DNA of 64,000 nucleotides, taken from Methanomicrobiaceae archaeon (GTDB taxonomy: Archaea > Halobacteriota > Methanomicrobia > Methanomicrobiales > Methanomicrobiaceae). Under the pieces are notes generated by a model. That model had not been told where the DNA came from. It did not search any database and worked only from the letters and a program-made list of their open reading frames with translations. Location: positions 312,772 through 376,771 of the forward strand of contig JARVGI010000002.1 of NCBI GenBank assembly GCA_029762625.1. Reading direction: 5' to 3'. Positions 26,603 to 34,776 of this stretch are shown here, one piece after another; positions within the stretch are counted from its first letter, which is position 1; each line of letters opens with the position of its first letter. The position numbers and the translations under genes are program-made.

Positions 26603-26614
26603 CTATATAAATAT
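26603..26614 (-). promoter_or_regulatory. TATA box of the thermosome gene
   Basis: On the minus strand ATATTTATATAG lies about 42 bases before the ATG, predicting a leader of about 20 bases. The leader region has AATGTTG twice as direct repeats (about 26574 and 26586). Confidence 0.5.
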
Positions 26615-26616
26615 TA

Positions 26617-27528
26617 TTACTCATCGATCAGCTGAATGAGTTCTGTTCCGTCTTCGAGTGTGTGCAGGGTATCTTCTCCAATAACCAGTGTTTTTCCCAC
26701 TTTCTTTTGCTTGTGGTAGTTTTTTATGACGCACATTGCACGCGTGCTGGTGATCTCCGAAATATTGCCGATAAGGGCGGCGCGCCGGACGATCTTCTGC
26801 GCCGGGCCGTACCCCGTAAGAATTGTCTCCTCATGGTACATGGCGAGGGCCTGGAAGGGAGCCCGCTGCATGGCGTGCAGCTCGATACCCATGCGTTCGA
26901 GATCACGGAGGCATGTTTCGGGCTCAGGAGATACCCGTTCGGAAGGCGTCTTTTCGTACCGGAAGGGATCGAGTGCCTCGACGACCGCGGTATCGAATAT
27001 TCCCTCGAGTTTGATGGCGATATCGAGCGTGGTGCCCATTCCGCTCTCGTACTTCGAGATGGTTCTGCGGGACACGCCCAGGAGATGTGCGAGATCGCCG
27101 AGCGACATCTGGTGCCGCTCCCGCAGGCTTCGTAACAGCTCGCCGTCGATATTGACATAGAGCCCGCCGGGCGATGCGTACACGAGCGGGGGGATGCCTT
27201 CCACGAGGTCGTCGTAGAGGGTGGCGACATTCATCGCATTGATGCCGTTCCGCAGGTACACCGCACCTCGCTCGAGTTCCGCATCCCGGGTCTTCTCGCC
27301 GATGATCAGGGGGCTTCCCCTGAGATGCCAGGCAATCAGGGAGAGATCCGAGGCGACGTCCTCGCTGACGCTGTCGATGTGGGATACCACCTTGATGATC
27401 AGGATGAGATCGCCGCGTTTCGAGACCAGATCAAAACTGCGCGGCCGTATGTCGCATCGGTCCGAGACCTCGAAATCAGCCATTATCAGGACGCTGATGA
27501 CCATCTGGAGCAGTCGTTCCTGCGACAT
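26617..27528 (-). CDS. archaeal HTH transcriptional regulator (COG1395 type)
   Basis: A 303-residue regulator. The N-terminal 120 residues resemble a restriction-enzyme-like or ligand fold (VSKRGDLILIIKVVSHIDS). A Cro/CI helix-turn-helix follows at about 128-185 (MSLGDLAHLLGVSRRTISKYE). The C-terminal third (VVEALDPFRYEK onward) ends with a region conserved in this archaeal family (GKTLVIGEDTLHTLED). ATG 27528 was chosen; a long upstream extension in the same frame is arginine/proline-rich shadow of tiaS. It lies directly upstream of the thermosome gene on the same strand, with the thermosome promoter at the junction. Target genes are unknown. Confidence 0.85.
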   Translation of the reverse strand: MSQERLLQMVISVLIMADFEVSDRCDIRPRSFDLVSKRGDLILIIKVVSHIDSVSEDVASDLSLIAWHLRGSPLIIGEKTRDAELERGAVYLRNGINAMNVATLYDDLVEGIPPLVYASPGGLYVNIDGELLRSLRERHQMSLGDLAHLLGVSRRTISKYESGMGTTLDIAIKLEGIFDTAVVEALDPFRYEKTPSERVSPEPETCLRDLERMGIELHAMQRAPFQALAMYHEETILTGYGPAQKIVRRAALIGNISEITSTRAMCVIKNYHKQKKVGKTLVIGEDTLHTLEDGTELIQLIDE

Positions 27529-27575
27529 TTCCTTAGGAATCGATATAGAATGAGGACCTAATAATGGTTGGGATA

Positions 27576-28874
27576 ATGCGCGTCGGGATCGATGACACTG
27601 ATTCGCCGGAGGGCATGTGCACCACCTACCTTGGCGCGGTGCTGGCCCGGAGGCTCCGCCGGGAGGGGTGCCGGGTGAGCGAAGCCATCCTCGTGCGCCT
27701 GAATCCGAACGTGCCTCATAAGACGCGGGGGAATGCCGCCATCGCCCTTGAGGTGGAGGGCGATCCCGACCGGGTGTTCGCACTTGCCTGCGCCTGCGTG
27801 GAGGAGCTAGCGGATTGTTCCGCGGCAGAAACGAATCCCGGTGTGGTCGTCGCCGAACGCCCCCTCCCACCGGCGTTTTACCGACGGGCGGTCACCGGGT
27901 TCTGCACCACCGCGGAGGCGATCGCGCTTCTCGACGCCTGCGGTGCGCGCTCCCGCGGCTACAAGAACGGCCGCGGGCTCATCGGTGCGACGGCAGCGGT
28001 CAGTGCGGTATTTTCCGATACAACCTGTGAGCTGCTCGCCTATCGGAGCCACGAGGAGCGGGGCAGGCGGGTAGTCGACCGGGAGAGCGTCTTTTCCGCG
28101 GAGGACGCGACCTATCCCCATACATGGGATTCCGTGGACCGCGCAAACGATGTGGTCGTCTGCGTCCCCCACACGCCCGATCCGGTGCTGTTCGGGATCA
28201 GGGGGGAGAGCCCGGCGTGGGTGCATGCCGCCCGCGCGCATATCCGGTCGCAGGAGCCGGTGATCGAGCAGGCGTACCTGACCAACCAGGGCACCGATGC
28301 GCACCTCCTGGTTGGTACGATCGGGGCGATGGAGGAGGGGATGTCCTACCTCGTAACGGGGACGGTCGCCTCCCTCCCCCGGACGGGCCGGGGCGGCCAC
28401 GTGGCATTCGATCTCGCCGACGGCGGGCACGCGGTCCGCTGCATGGCATACGAGCCCACACGGGGGTTTCGCACCGTAGTGCGGCAGCTCGTGCCGGGGG
28501 ACGGGGTCGTGGTTGCGGGAAGCTTCCGGAGGGGGAGCGTGAACCTCGAAAAGCTGCGCGTGTGCAGCCTGCAGCCCGTGATCACCACCCGTCCGCCGGT
28601 ATGCGGGGCATGCGGGAGAAGGATGACCAGCGCAGGGTCGGGCAAGGGGTACAAGTGCCGGCACTGCGGGGCCCGGTCACTCCGGCCCGAGGTCTCCTGC
28701 GCCCGCCGCACGCTGTCGCCCGGCTGGTACGAAGTCCCGCCGTCCGCCCGGCGGCACCTGGCAAAGCCGCTCGTTCGGTTCACCCCCGCCGAGCTGGCGG
28801 GTGCGGAAGGCCGATACCTTATCGCTGATTGCGGCGAAACGGGTAGAGAGGAAACGGGGTCGCATCCATCATGA
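27576..28874 (+). CDS. tiaS: tRNA(Ile2) 2-agmatinylcytidine synthetase
   Basis: A 432-residue archaeal enzyme that attaches agmatine to cytidine 34 of the CAU-anticodon isoleucine tRNA, so that it reads AUA. The N-terminus MRVGIDDTDSPEGMCTTYL is the signature of the family; the central domain contains KNGRGLIGATAAV, the region used for ATP-dependent activation. An OB-fold and a zinc ribbon (CGACGRRM and YKCRHCG) close the protein. ATG 27576 starts the conserved sequence; ATG 27564 adds four residues. It overlaps dys by four bases. It is divergent from the COG1395 regulator. Confidence 0.92.
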   Translation: MRVGIDDTDSPEGMCTTYLGAVLARRLRREGCRVSEAILVRLNPNVPHKTRGNAAIALEVEGDPDRVFALACACVEELADCSAAETNPGVVVAERPLPPAFYRRAVTGFCTTAEAIALLDACGARSRGYKNGRGLIGATAAVSAVFSDTTCELLAYRSHEERGRRVVDRESVFSAEDATYPHTWDSVDRANDVVVCVPHTPDPVLFGIRGESPAWVHAARAHIRSQEPVIEQAYLTNQGTDAHLLVGTIGAMEEGMSYLVTGTVASLPRTGRGGHVAFDLADGGHAVRCMAYEPTRGFRTVVRQLVPGDGVVVAGSFRRGSVNLEKLRVCSLQPVITTRPPVCGACGRRMTSAGSGKGYKCRHCGARSLRPEVSCARRTLSPGWYEVPPSARRHLAKPLVRFTPAELAGAEGRYLIADCGETGREETGSHPS

Positions 28875-29806
28875 GTGTCGAATTCGGAGAGCCGGTCGAG
28901 CAGGTGCGCATCCGCCCCCGCATGACGGTGGGCGAGCTGGTGGAGGAGTTTGGAAAATCGGGCGCCTACAATGCGGGCGCACTGTGGAGTGCCGCCGCGT
29001 GCTACGAGGCGATGCTCCGGGATACGGAGGCGACCCGGTTCTTCGGGCTCGCGGGCGCAATGGTCCCCGGCGGAATGGGGGGGATAGTTTCCGACCTGAT
29101 CGAGCGGGGACATATCGATGTCCTCGTGTCCACGGGGGCAAACCTCACCCACGACATCATCGAGGCCATCGGGTGCCGCCACTACCACGGCACCGCGGAA
29201 TGCGATGACGTGGAACTGCACCTCGATGAGATCAACCGCATCTACGACGTCTATCTTCCCAACGAGGCGTTCGTGAATTTCGAGGAGTTCATGCAGGATG
29301 CCCTCGGGGAGCTGGGTCCGGGCAGCGTCATCTCGATCGCCGAGCTCCTCGCCCACCTCGGATCACGGCTTGCTACGGGCATCCTCGCGGCGGCGGCGCG
29401 GCACGGGATTCCCGTGTACTGTCCCGCGGTACAGGACTCCATGATCGGGCTGCAGTACTGGCTCTTCGACCAGACCGGGGATGTGTGCGTCAACGCCTTT
29501 GCGGACATGCACGGGCTCATGGACCGGTGCTTTTCGGCGACGCGTGCGGGCGCCCTGTTCGTGGGCGGCGGCGTGCCAAAGAACTATATCTTCCAGAGCA
29601 TGCTCATGACCCCGAACGGGTTCGACTACGCGGTGCAGCTCACCGGGGACAGGCCCGACCTCGGGGGCCTTTCCGGGGCGACGCTCGATGAAGCCAAATC
29701 ATGGGGGAAGGTGAATGAAGAGGGGCGCGCCGTGACCGTGTACGGCGATGCGTCCATCACGCTCCCCCTGCTCGTTGCCGCCGTACTGGAGAGGCTGGAA
29801 GCATGA
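28871..29806 (+). CDS. dys: deoxyhypusine synthase
   Basis: A 311-residue enzyme that transfers the aminobutyl group of spermidine, using NAD, to a lysine of aIF-5A to make deoxyhypusine. The catalytic lysine is in EAKSWGKVN; NAD-binding sequences include VSTGANLTHDIIEAIG and FVGGGVPKNYIFQS. Length is typical of archaeal type I enzymes. It overlaps tiaS and pyrF by four bases (ATGA) at each end, so the three genes are one translationally coupled operon. The aIF-5A substrate gene is outside the window. Confidence 0.93.
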   Translation: MSVEFGEPVEQVRIRPRMTVGELVEEFGKSGAYNAGALWSAAACYEAMLRDTEATRFFGLAGAMVPGGMGGIVSDLIERGHIDVLVSTGANLTHDIIEAIGCRHYHGTAECDDVELHLDEINRIYDVYLPNEAFVNFEEFMQDALGELGPGSVISIAELLAHLGSRLATGILAAAARHGIPVYCPAVQDSMIGLQYWLFDQTGDVCVNAFADMHGLMDRCFSATRAGALFVGGGVPKNYIFQSMLMTPNGFDYAVQLTGDRPDLGGLSGATLDEAKSWGKVNEEGRAVTVYGDASITLPLLVAAVLERLEA

Positions 29807-30438
29807 CCGAACTGATCCTCGCCCTGGATGTGACGGACCGCCGGCGTGCGTATGCCATCGCCTGCGCCTGCGCACCCCATATTGATTGCATCAAGATCGG
29901 CTACCCCCTGGTGCTCGCCGCCGGGCTCTCCGTCGCAGGAGATCTCGGCAGTCTCGGCCTTCCCCTCATCGCCGACTTCAAGGTGGCCGATATTCCCAAC
30001 ACCAACCGGCTTATTGCAGAAGAGGTCTTTTCCGCCGGGTTCTCCGCGCTGATCGCGCACGGGTTCGTCGGCACCGATTCGCTTGCGGCCTGCGTGGACG
30101 TTGCCCACGAAAACGGCGGGGAGTGCTACGTGGTTGCCGAGATGAGCCACCCCGGTGCGACGGAATTCTTCCACGGAGGGGTTGCCGAGCGGATTGCCGC
30201 GCTCGCCGCAGGGTGCGGGGCGGACGGGATCATCGCCCCCGCAACCCGCCCGGCTCGGATCTCGGCACTCCGCACCCTCATCGGCGAAAAAAAGATCTAC
30301 TCGCCGGGCGTGGGCGTGCAGGGAGGGGATGCCGCGGTGGTGGCGGCCCTCGTGGACGGGATGATCGTGGGGCGGTCCATCTACGAGGCCGCCGATCCGG
30401 CCGCGGCCGCCGCCGGCTATGCCGGATTCCGCCGATGA
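29803..30438 (+). CDS. pyrF: orotidine 5'-phosphate decarboxylase
   Basis: A 211-residue TIM-barrel enzyme making UMP from OMP, the last step of pyrimidine synthesis. The catalytic tetrad is visible: Lys in DCIKIGYPL and the motif IADFKVADIPNTN (D-x-K-x-x-D-I). The phosphate-binding end is SPGVGVQGGD and IVGRSIYEA. It is slightly short but complete, as in other archaeal PyrF proteins. It is the last gene of the tiaS-dys-pyrF run. Confidence 0.93.
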   Translation: MTELILALDVTDRRRAYAIACACAPHIDCIKIGYPLVLAAGLSVAGDLGSLGLPLIADFKVADIPNTNRLIAEEVFSAGFSALIAHGFVGTDSLAACVDVAHENGGECYVVAEMSHPGATEFFHGGVAERIAALAAGCGADGIIAPATRPARISALRTLIGEKKIYSPGVGVQGGDAAVVAALVDGMIVGRSIYEAADPAAAAAGYAGFRR

Positions 30439-30528
30439 TGAGTGAACCGTTTCCGAGCGCGTGATCGTCGTGCAATGACGAACCCTATGAGTCGACTGAG
30501 GCGGATTTCGCATGCCGGGATGTAAACC

Positions 30529-30537
30529 CTTAAATAA
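30529..30537 (+). promoter_or_regulatory. TATA-like element of the nrdD-tail/cbiZ operon
   Basis: CTTAAATAA lies 21-29 bases before ATG 30558, predicting a nearly leaderless transcript, although TGAGG at 30546-30550 also resembles a ribosome site. Confidence 0.4.
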
Positions 30538-30557
30538 CACAATCCTGAGGTATTATC

Positions 30558-30920
30558 ATGAACTGGACTCCTGAACAACTTGCGATTGCCCGGAAGTACA
30601 GGAAGCTCGAGGATATCCCGGTCGAGGACCGGCGGTACAAGTGCCACACCTGCCACCACATTGTCGATGAGGTCCCCTGTCCCTGCTGCGGTGAGACCCA
30701 TCTCGAGATCCTGTGCCCGCTCGATCACTGCCATTGCGCGCACCACATCATCGAGCGCATCGAGTACTGCCCCCTCTGCGGGCATGCGGTGTGCCCTGAG
30801 TGCGGGACGCACGATGTGAGCCAGGTGTCGCGCGTGACGGGCTATCTTGCGGACGTTGCCGGCTGGAACTCCGGAAAACAACAGGAATTAAAAGACAGAG
30901 TGCGATATTCTGTTGCATGA
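30558..30920 (+). CDS. stand-alone class III ribonucleotide reductase C-terminal (glycyl radical) protein
   Basis: A 120-residue protein whose last 50 residues match the C-terminus of anaerobic ribonucleotide reductase NrdD. The zinc knuckles CPLCGHAVCPECG are followed by SRVTGYLADVAGWNSGK, equivalent to the RVCGYL loop of E. coli NrdD that carries the radical glycine; here that glycine is residue 95. Upstream, residues 28-61 hold another cysteine/histidine cluster (CHTCHH, CPCCG, CHCAHH). The large NrdD catalytic barrel is absent and the ORF has its own promoter and start, so this is not a fragment. It could act like YfiD/GrcA, a spare radical domain, or as a zinc regulator. It overlaps cbiZ by four bases. 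Confidence 0.8.
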   Translation: MNWTPEQLAIARKYRKLEDIPVEDRRYKCHTCHHIVDEVPCPCCGETHLEILCPLDHCHCAHHIIERIEYCPLCGHAVCPECGTHDVSQVSRVTGYLADVAGWNSGKQQELKDRVRYSVA

Positions 30921-31798
30921 GATATTTCATCCGTGAGTCCACCCTTTTTCTCCGCGGGCCCATGAAGGCCGCAAGCACCGGAATTCACGGCGGCATCCGT
31001 CCTGTATCGACCATTTTCAACCAGACCGTCCCGAAGCATTTCGATCACCGGGACCCCATACGGCACCTCACCGCGGTGGCCGACCGGTACGGGTTTTCCC
31101 ACGACTTTTTCGGCATGCTGACGGCGGTGAACATGTCGTCCCTGTGCATCTTCCACTACGACTCCCTCACCACCTTCGTCACGGCGGGGGTGACCAACCC
31201 GAACCCCGAGGGGCCCAATACTATCAATATTATCGTCCATTCGAGGCAGGGGCTCAGCGATGGGGCGATGCTCGAGACGATCATCACTGCCACCGAGGCG
31301 AAGGCGAAGGCTTTGTTCGAGATGGGGTATGCATTCACCGGCACCACAACCGATGCCGTGGTGGTTGCCCACGAGGGCGAGGGTGAGGCGCACGAGTATG
31401 CCGGCACGCTCACCGACGTGGGAAGGAGGGTCTACGCGAGCGTCCAGTTCGGGGTGCAGCAGGCGCTCCTGCGGCACGAAGGCGAGACACCGCGATCCGA
31501 ACCCTCGCTGTTCATCTACAGCAGATACGGCGGCGATCGCTGGGTGGAGTGGTGTCCCCGAGACTGCCCGTACTATCCCTGCCATTTCGAAGGGCAGTGG
31601 TGCGATTTCTGTTACTGCCCGTTCTACCCGTGCGGGGACGAGGAGCTGGGCGGATGGGTGGCGAGCGCATCGGGGGGGGTGGTGTGGAGCTGCCAGCACT
31701 GCGACTTCATCCACCTGCCGCGCGTCGCGGAGTACCTGAAAACGTACCCGGAGGCGAGCCTCGAAGAGTTGAAGGCGCTTCAAAAAAAGACCGGATGA
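30917..31798 (+). CDS. cbiZ: adenosylcobinamide amidohydrolase with C-terminal cysteine-rich domain
   Basis: A 293-residue protein. Residues 1-215 are CbiZ, which removes the aminopropanol from adenosylcobinamide to give adenosylcobyric acid, letting archaea salvage incomplete corrinoids. Typical sequences are STGIHGGIRPVSTIFNQTVP, VTAGVTNPNPEGPNTIN and YAFTGTTTDAVVVAH. A Cys-rich small domain follows (about 218-270: WCPRDCPYYPCHF, WCDFCYCPFYPCGDEE and CQHCDFIHLP), a zinc-binding module (PF04071-like) known in fusions with corrinoid genes. The ATG overlaps the stop of the glycyl-radical gene, so the two are translated together. Confidence 0.92.
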   Translation: MRYFIRESTLFLRGPMKAASTGIHGGIRPVSTIFNQTVPKHFDHRDPIRHLTAVADRYGFSHDFFGMLTAVNMSSLCIFHYDSLTTFVTAGVTNPNPEGPNTINIIVHSRQGLSDGAMLETIITATEAKAKALFEMGYAFTGTTTDAVVVAHEGEGEAHEYAGTLTDVGRRVYASVQFGVQQALLRHEGETPRSEPSLFIYSRYGGDRWVEWCPRDCPYYPCHFEGQWCDFCYCPFYPCGDEELGGWVASASGGVVWSCQHCDFIHLPRVAEYLKTYPEASLEELKALQKKTG

Positions 31799-31799
31799 A

Positions 31800-31991
31800 T
31801 TATTTTTCAAGACCAAGCGCATCGGTGAGTTCGTCGAGTGGTATGCCGTGCGCCTGGGCGGCCTCTCTCAGCGTCTCCCCTCTCGCCAGTGCGCATCCCA
31901 GGCACCCCATACCGAACCGGAACAGGATATCCGCAGCTTCAGGTTTCTCCCTGAGGATCTGGTGAATCGTACTGTCTGCCGTAAGGGTCAT
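31800..31991 (-). CDS. DUF1858 domain protein
   Basis: A 63-residue protein that is just one DUF1858 domain: TADSTIHQILREKPEAADIL, then FGMGCLGCALARGETL with a CxxC pair, and an amphipathic end (IPLDELTDALG). The family often sits with redox enzymes such as hybrid cluster proteins and may handle iron-sulfur or sulfur chemistry. Here it abuts the 3' end of cbiZ on the opposite strand. Its own promoter is visible upstream on the minus strand (TTATATTTTT, near 32020). Confidence 0.82.
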   Translation of the reverse strand: MTLTADSTIHQILREKPEAADILFRFGMGCLGCALARGETLREAAQAHGIPLDELTDALGLEK

Positions 31992-32091
31992 GATATCTTA
32001 CTATGCGCAATCTCTCCTTAAAAATATAAGCCAGTCAGGGTTTTTCGCACCTCCTGTGTTGCATTGAACACTTTCACCGTCCACTCGAGAA

Positions 32092-32099
32092 GCATTAAT
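32092..32099 (+). promoter_or_regulatory. TATA-like element of the RPA operon
   Basis: ATTAATAA 38-45 bases before ATG 32137; the predicted start near 32121 leaves a leader carrying the GGAGATG ribosome site. Confidence 0.4.
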
Positions 32100-32136
32100 A
32101 AGCGCCGGGATGACGATACCTGTTTGGAGATGTTAT

Positions 32137-33378
32137 ATGGAAACCATTCCACACGTCGTTGAAAGAATCTCCCAGAAAATTGAAGCGAAAGGGGTGACGG
32201 TAGACCGTGAAAAGGTGCGGTCGAAGCTGACCCTCCTTGTCGAAGAATTCGGGATCCAGATCCAGGAGGCCGAGCGCACGGTGACCAACGAGCTGATGCG
32301 GGAGCACAATCTCTCCACCCCCGCGGGTTCCGGGCAGGAACAACGCCCCATCGGCGATATTACGCCGGGAGATTGGGTGACGGTCGAGGGCAAGATCGTC
32401 TCGGTCGCACAGCCCCCCGCTGGTGCGATTGCCCAGAGCGGGATCATCGCCGATTCCTCGGGCGCAGTCCAGTTCGTCGTCTGGGCGAAGGCGAGGGCGC
32501 CGACGCTCAAGGAGCGCACGTGGTACCGGCTCGAGGCCGCGGTCGTCGATGAGTACCGGGGAGCGCCGAACCTGAAGGTCCATTCGGGCACCAAAGTGAC
32601 CGAGCTCCCTGAAGACCGCCCTCTGATGCCGAATGTCGCGCCTATCGCCAGCCTGAAACCGGGCGTGGGAAGCATCCGTGCGAAGTTCGTCGAGGAGTGG
32701 GAGCCGAGGCATGACCGGATGCTCCAGACCGGGCTACTCGGCGACGAATCGGGAAGGATCAAATTCGTGCTCTGGAAGGACGGCGAGCGCGAAAAACTCG
32801 AACTCAACAGGGTATATTCCTTCTATTATGCCACCGTGGATGAATTCAACGGCCGGCTCAGCCTGAATCTCTCCACTGCCATGTACATCCCCGAGGAGGG
32901 GGATATTCGCGTCTCCACGGGGAGCGATGCGATCCAGGGTGCGTTCGTGCATATGGCCCCCGGGTCAGGGCTCGTGAAGCGGTGCCCGGTCGAGGGCTGC
33001 AACCGGGTGCTCTCGCGGCAGAACTACTGCCCCGTACATGAAATCCAGTCTTCGTTCCGCTACGACCTGCGGATCAAGGGCGTGATCGATGATGGGAAAA
33101 AGGCCCGCAACGTGCTCATGCAGTGCGAGACCGTGGAGCAGCTCGCTGCAATGAGCCTCGAGCAGGCCATTGAGATCGCGGAAAACAACCCTCTCGGTCT
33201 CGACGATGTGCTCATCCAGCTGCAGCACCGCGTGATGGGACGGTACTTCCGGTGCATCGGCAGCGATATCGACGGCACCTTCCTTGTCAGGGAATGCAGG
33301 CCCGTGCAGTGCGATGCCCCCCTCCACGCCTCACTCATCAATCGTGCCGCGGCATCGCCGGGGGGTGATGCAGCATGA
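32137..33378 (+). CDS. replication factor A (single-stranded DNA-binding protein)
   Basis: A 413-residue archaeal RPA large subunit that coats single-stranded DNA in replication and repair. After an N-terminal helical segment, two or three OB folds follow: ITPGDWVTVEGKIVSVAQPP and GVGSIRAKFVEEWEPRHD are strand starts, with SGRIKFVLW and LSLNLST typical inner strands. A zinc finger CPVEGCNRVLSRQNYCPVH precedes the last OB fold. ATG 32137 follows GGAGATG. It overlaps the RPA-associated gene by four bases, an arrangement conserved in Euryarchaeota. Confidence 0.92.
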   Translation: METIPHVVERISQKIEAKGVTVDREKVRSKLTLLVEEFGIQIQEAERTVTNELMREHNLSTPAGSGQEQRPIGDITPGDWVTVEGKIVSVAQPPAGAIAQSGIIADSSGAVQFVVWAKARAPTLKERTWYRLEAAVVDEYRGAPNLKVHSGTKVTELPEDRPLMPNVAPIASLKPGVGSIRAKFVEEWEPRHDRMLQTGLLGDESGRIKFVLWKDGEREKLELNRVYSFYYATVDEFNGRLSLNLSTAMYIPEEGDIRVSTGSDAIQGAFVHMAPGSGLVKRCPVEGCNRVLSRQNYCPVHEIQSSFRYDLRIKGVIDDGKKARNVLMQCETVEQLAAMSLEQAIEIAENNPLGLDDVLIQLQHRVMGRYFRCIGSDIDGTFLVRECRPVQCDAPLHASLINRAAASPGGDAA

Positions 33379-33959
33379 GCAACGGAACCGGAGGCAAATT
33401 CGCAGGCTTTGAGCGCGAGCCCGCCGTCCGTGTCTTCGCCTCGGAGCTGCGCGAGAGCCGCATCCAGTTCAAGGAGGGCGAGGATGAAAAAAGCCCGAGC
33501 TATGTGCTCCTCCCCACCGGGGAACGGTGCAACAGGATATTCCTCTGCGGGCAGATGACCCTGAAGGAGAAGAGGGGGGAACAGAACAAGTTCTACACCG
33601 TCCGCGTGCAAGACCCTACCGGCACCTTCTTCATCAACGCGGGGAGCTATCAGCCCGATGCGATGCAGCAGATCGCACGTATCGAACCGCCGGTCTACGT
33701 TGCGGTGCTGGGTAAGCCCGGTATCCGCACCACTGCCGACAGCTCGGTATTCGTCAGTGTGCGAGCTGAATCGGTCACCGAGATCGACCTCGAGACCTAC
33801 CGGTGCTGGGTGCTTGACTGTGCGCAGCAGACACTCGACCGGCTCGATTCATTTGACCAGACCGACGATTCGAGAAAAGCAAAGGAGTTTTACAATACCA
33901 ATACCGCGATTTACCGCCAGATCATCCACGATGCGCTGACGCAGATCGACATCCAATAA
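33375..33959 (+). CDS. RPA-associated protein (COG3390)
   Basis: A 194-residue OB-fold protein translated together with RPA. It begins with a variable region, then YVLLPTGERCNRIFLCGQMT and FYTVRVQDPTGTFFINAGSY, typical of the RPA-associated (Rpa3-like) family. The C-terminal 60 residues are helical. In haloarchaea the RPA-associated proteins bind specifically to their own RPA partner; the same pairing is expected here. An oligo-T terminator follows at once. Confidence 0.9.
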   Translation: MSNGTGGKFAGFEREPAVRVFASELRESRIQFKEGEDEKSPSYVLLPTGERCNRIFLCGQMTLKEKRGEQNKFYTVRVQDPTGTFFINAGSYQPDAMQQIARIEPPVYVAVLGKPGIRTTADSSVFVSVRAESVTEIDLETYRCWVLDCAQQTLDRLDSFDQTDDSRKAKEFYNTNTAIYRQIIHDALTQIDIQ

Positions 33960-33967
33960 TTTTTTTT
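33960..33967 (+). terminator. oligo-T terminator of the RPA operon
   Basis: Eight T residues begin one base after the stop codon, followed by a C5/G6 near-palindrome at about 33977-33988. No other signal is present in the 60-base gap to the convergent gene. Confidence 0.55.
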
Positions 33968-34019
33968 GGCACACTTCCCCCGGGGGGCACGGAAAAAAGG
34001 ATAGTAATCGATAGCGGCG

Positions 34020-34655
34020 CTATTGCTGTTTTTCCTTGTTCCCTTTCCATTCTCCTTTGAGCTCGGGGTAATCGGCGAGAATCTTGCTCACCGTGCTGCG
34101 GGAGATGTTGAACATGCTGCAGATCTGGCTGATGCTTTTACCGGATTTGCGCACCGTGATCAGCGCCTCTTTCTGTCCGTCGTCCAGCGCCCTGGGCCGA
34201 CCGATCCTGGTGGTATTCGATGTACGGCTATCGGGTTTCGCCATCTGTGCTTTCTTCATCGAACTTTTATAGAGTTCCATATAGGCGATGAAGTTCTGGA
34301 TTGCCTGCGTTCGCTGTGCGGGGTCATCGTGAAAGCCGATGAAATCGCACTCCGCACAGTAGGGGCACAGGCCTTCATCGGACAACCGCCTGAATTCGCG
34401 AAGACCGTGATCCATGTTTTTCGAAAACTCGAGGAAGTTGTGGAAAATGATGTTGGTGATACCATTTTGCTTACAATGTGCCAGCATCTCCTGATACGCT
34501 TCCCTCTTCTCGGGGGGCTTCGAGCTGGTGCGGTAATCATGGAAAATCTTGTCGATGGAGAACTTGTATTTGCAAAAATTTTCGATTGCCTCTTTTTGCT
34601 CCTCGAAATCACTTTTTCTCCTTGTATTGAGATAGACAACAGAATCCTTTTTCAT
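34020..34655 (-). CDS. serine-recombinase-like protein without catalytic residues, HTH C-terminus
   Basis: A 211-residue protein. Residues 1-100 follow the resolvase fold (VVYLNTRRKSDFEEQKEAIE, then REAYQEMLAHCKQNGITNII). The nucleophile motif Y-x-R-V-S reads Y-L-N-T-R, so the catalytic serine and the adjacent arginine are absent. The later D-R-L-x-R motif reads N-F-L-E-F-S-K. A CxxC insert (CPYCAECDFIGFHDD) and a linker follow, then IGRPRALDDGQKEAL and a Hin-like helix-turn-helix (SISQICSMFNISRSTVSKIL). It probably binds DNA but cannot cut it, so a regulator is more likely than a recombinase. A strong TATA box lies upstream. Confidence 0.8.
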   Translation of the reverse strand: MKKDSVVYLNTRRKSDFEEQKEAIENFCKYKFSIDKIFHDYRTSSKPPEKREAYQEMLAHCKQNGITNIIFHNFLEFSKNMDHGLREFRRLSDEGLCPYCAECDFIGFHDDPAQRTQAIQNFIAYMELYKSSMKKAQMAKPDSRTSNTTRIGRPRALDDGQKEALITVRKSGKSISQICSMFNISRSTVSKILADYPELKGEWKGNKEKQQ

Positions 34656-34677
34656 TGGATGATTGTTCGAAAAGGAT

Positions 34678-34690
34678 ATATATAAATTTT
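34678..34690 (-). promoter_or_regulatory. TATA box of the recombinase-like gene
   Basis: On the minus strand TTTATATATATCC, preceded by a run of A residues, lies about 25-35 bases before the ATG at 34655. This spacing suggests a leaderless or very short-leader transcript. Confidence 0.5.
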
Positions 34691-34776
34691 TTTTACCAAT
34701 CCCGTGTTCCTGTACTGCATACCATAGTCACCGGAGCGGGAAAAAAGTATATGGCGTATTGGCCGCCGCCGGACGT

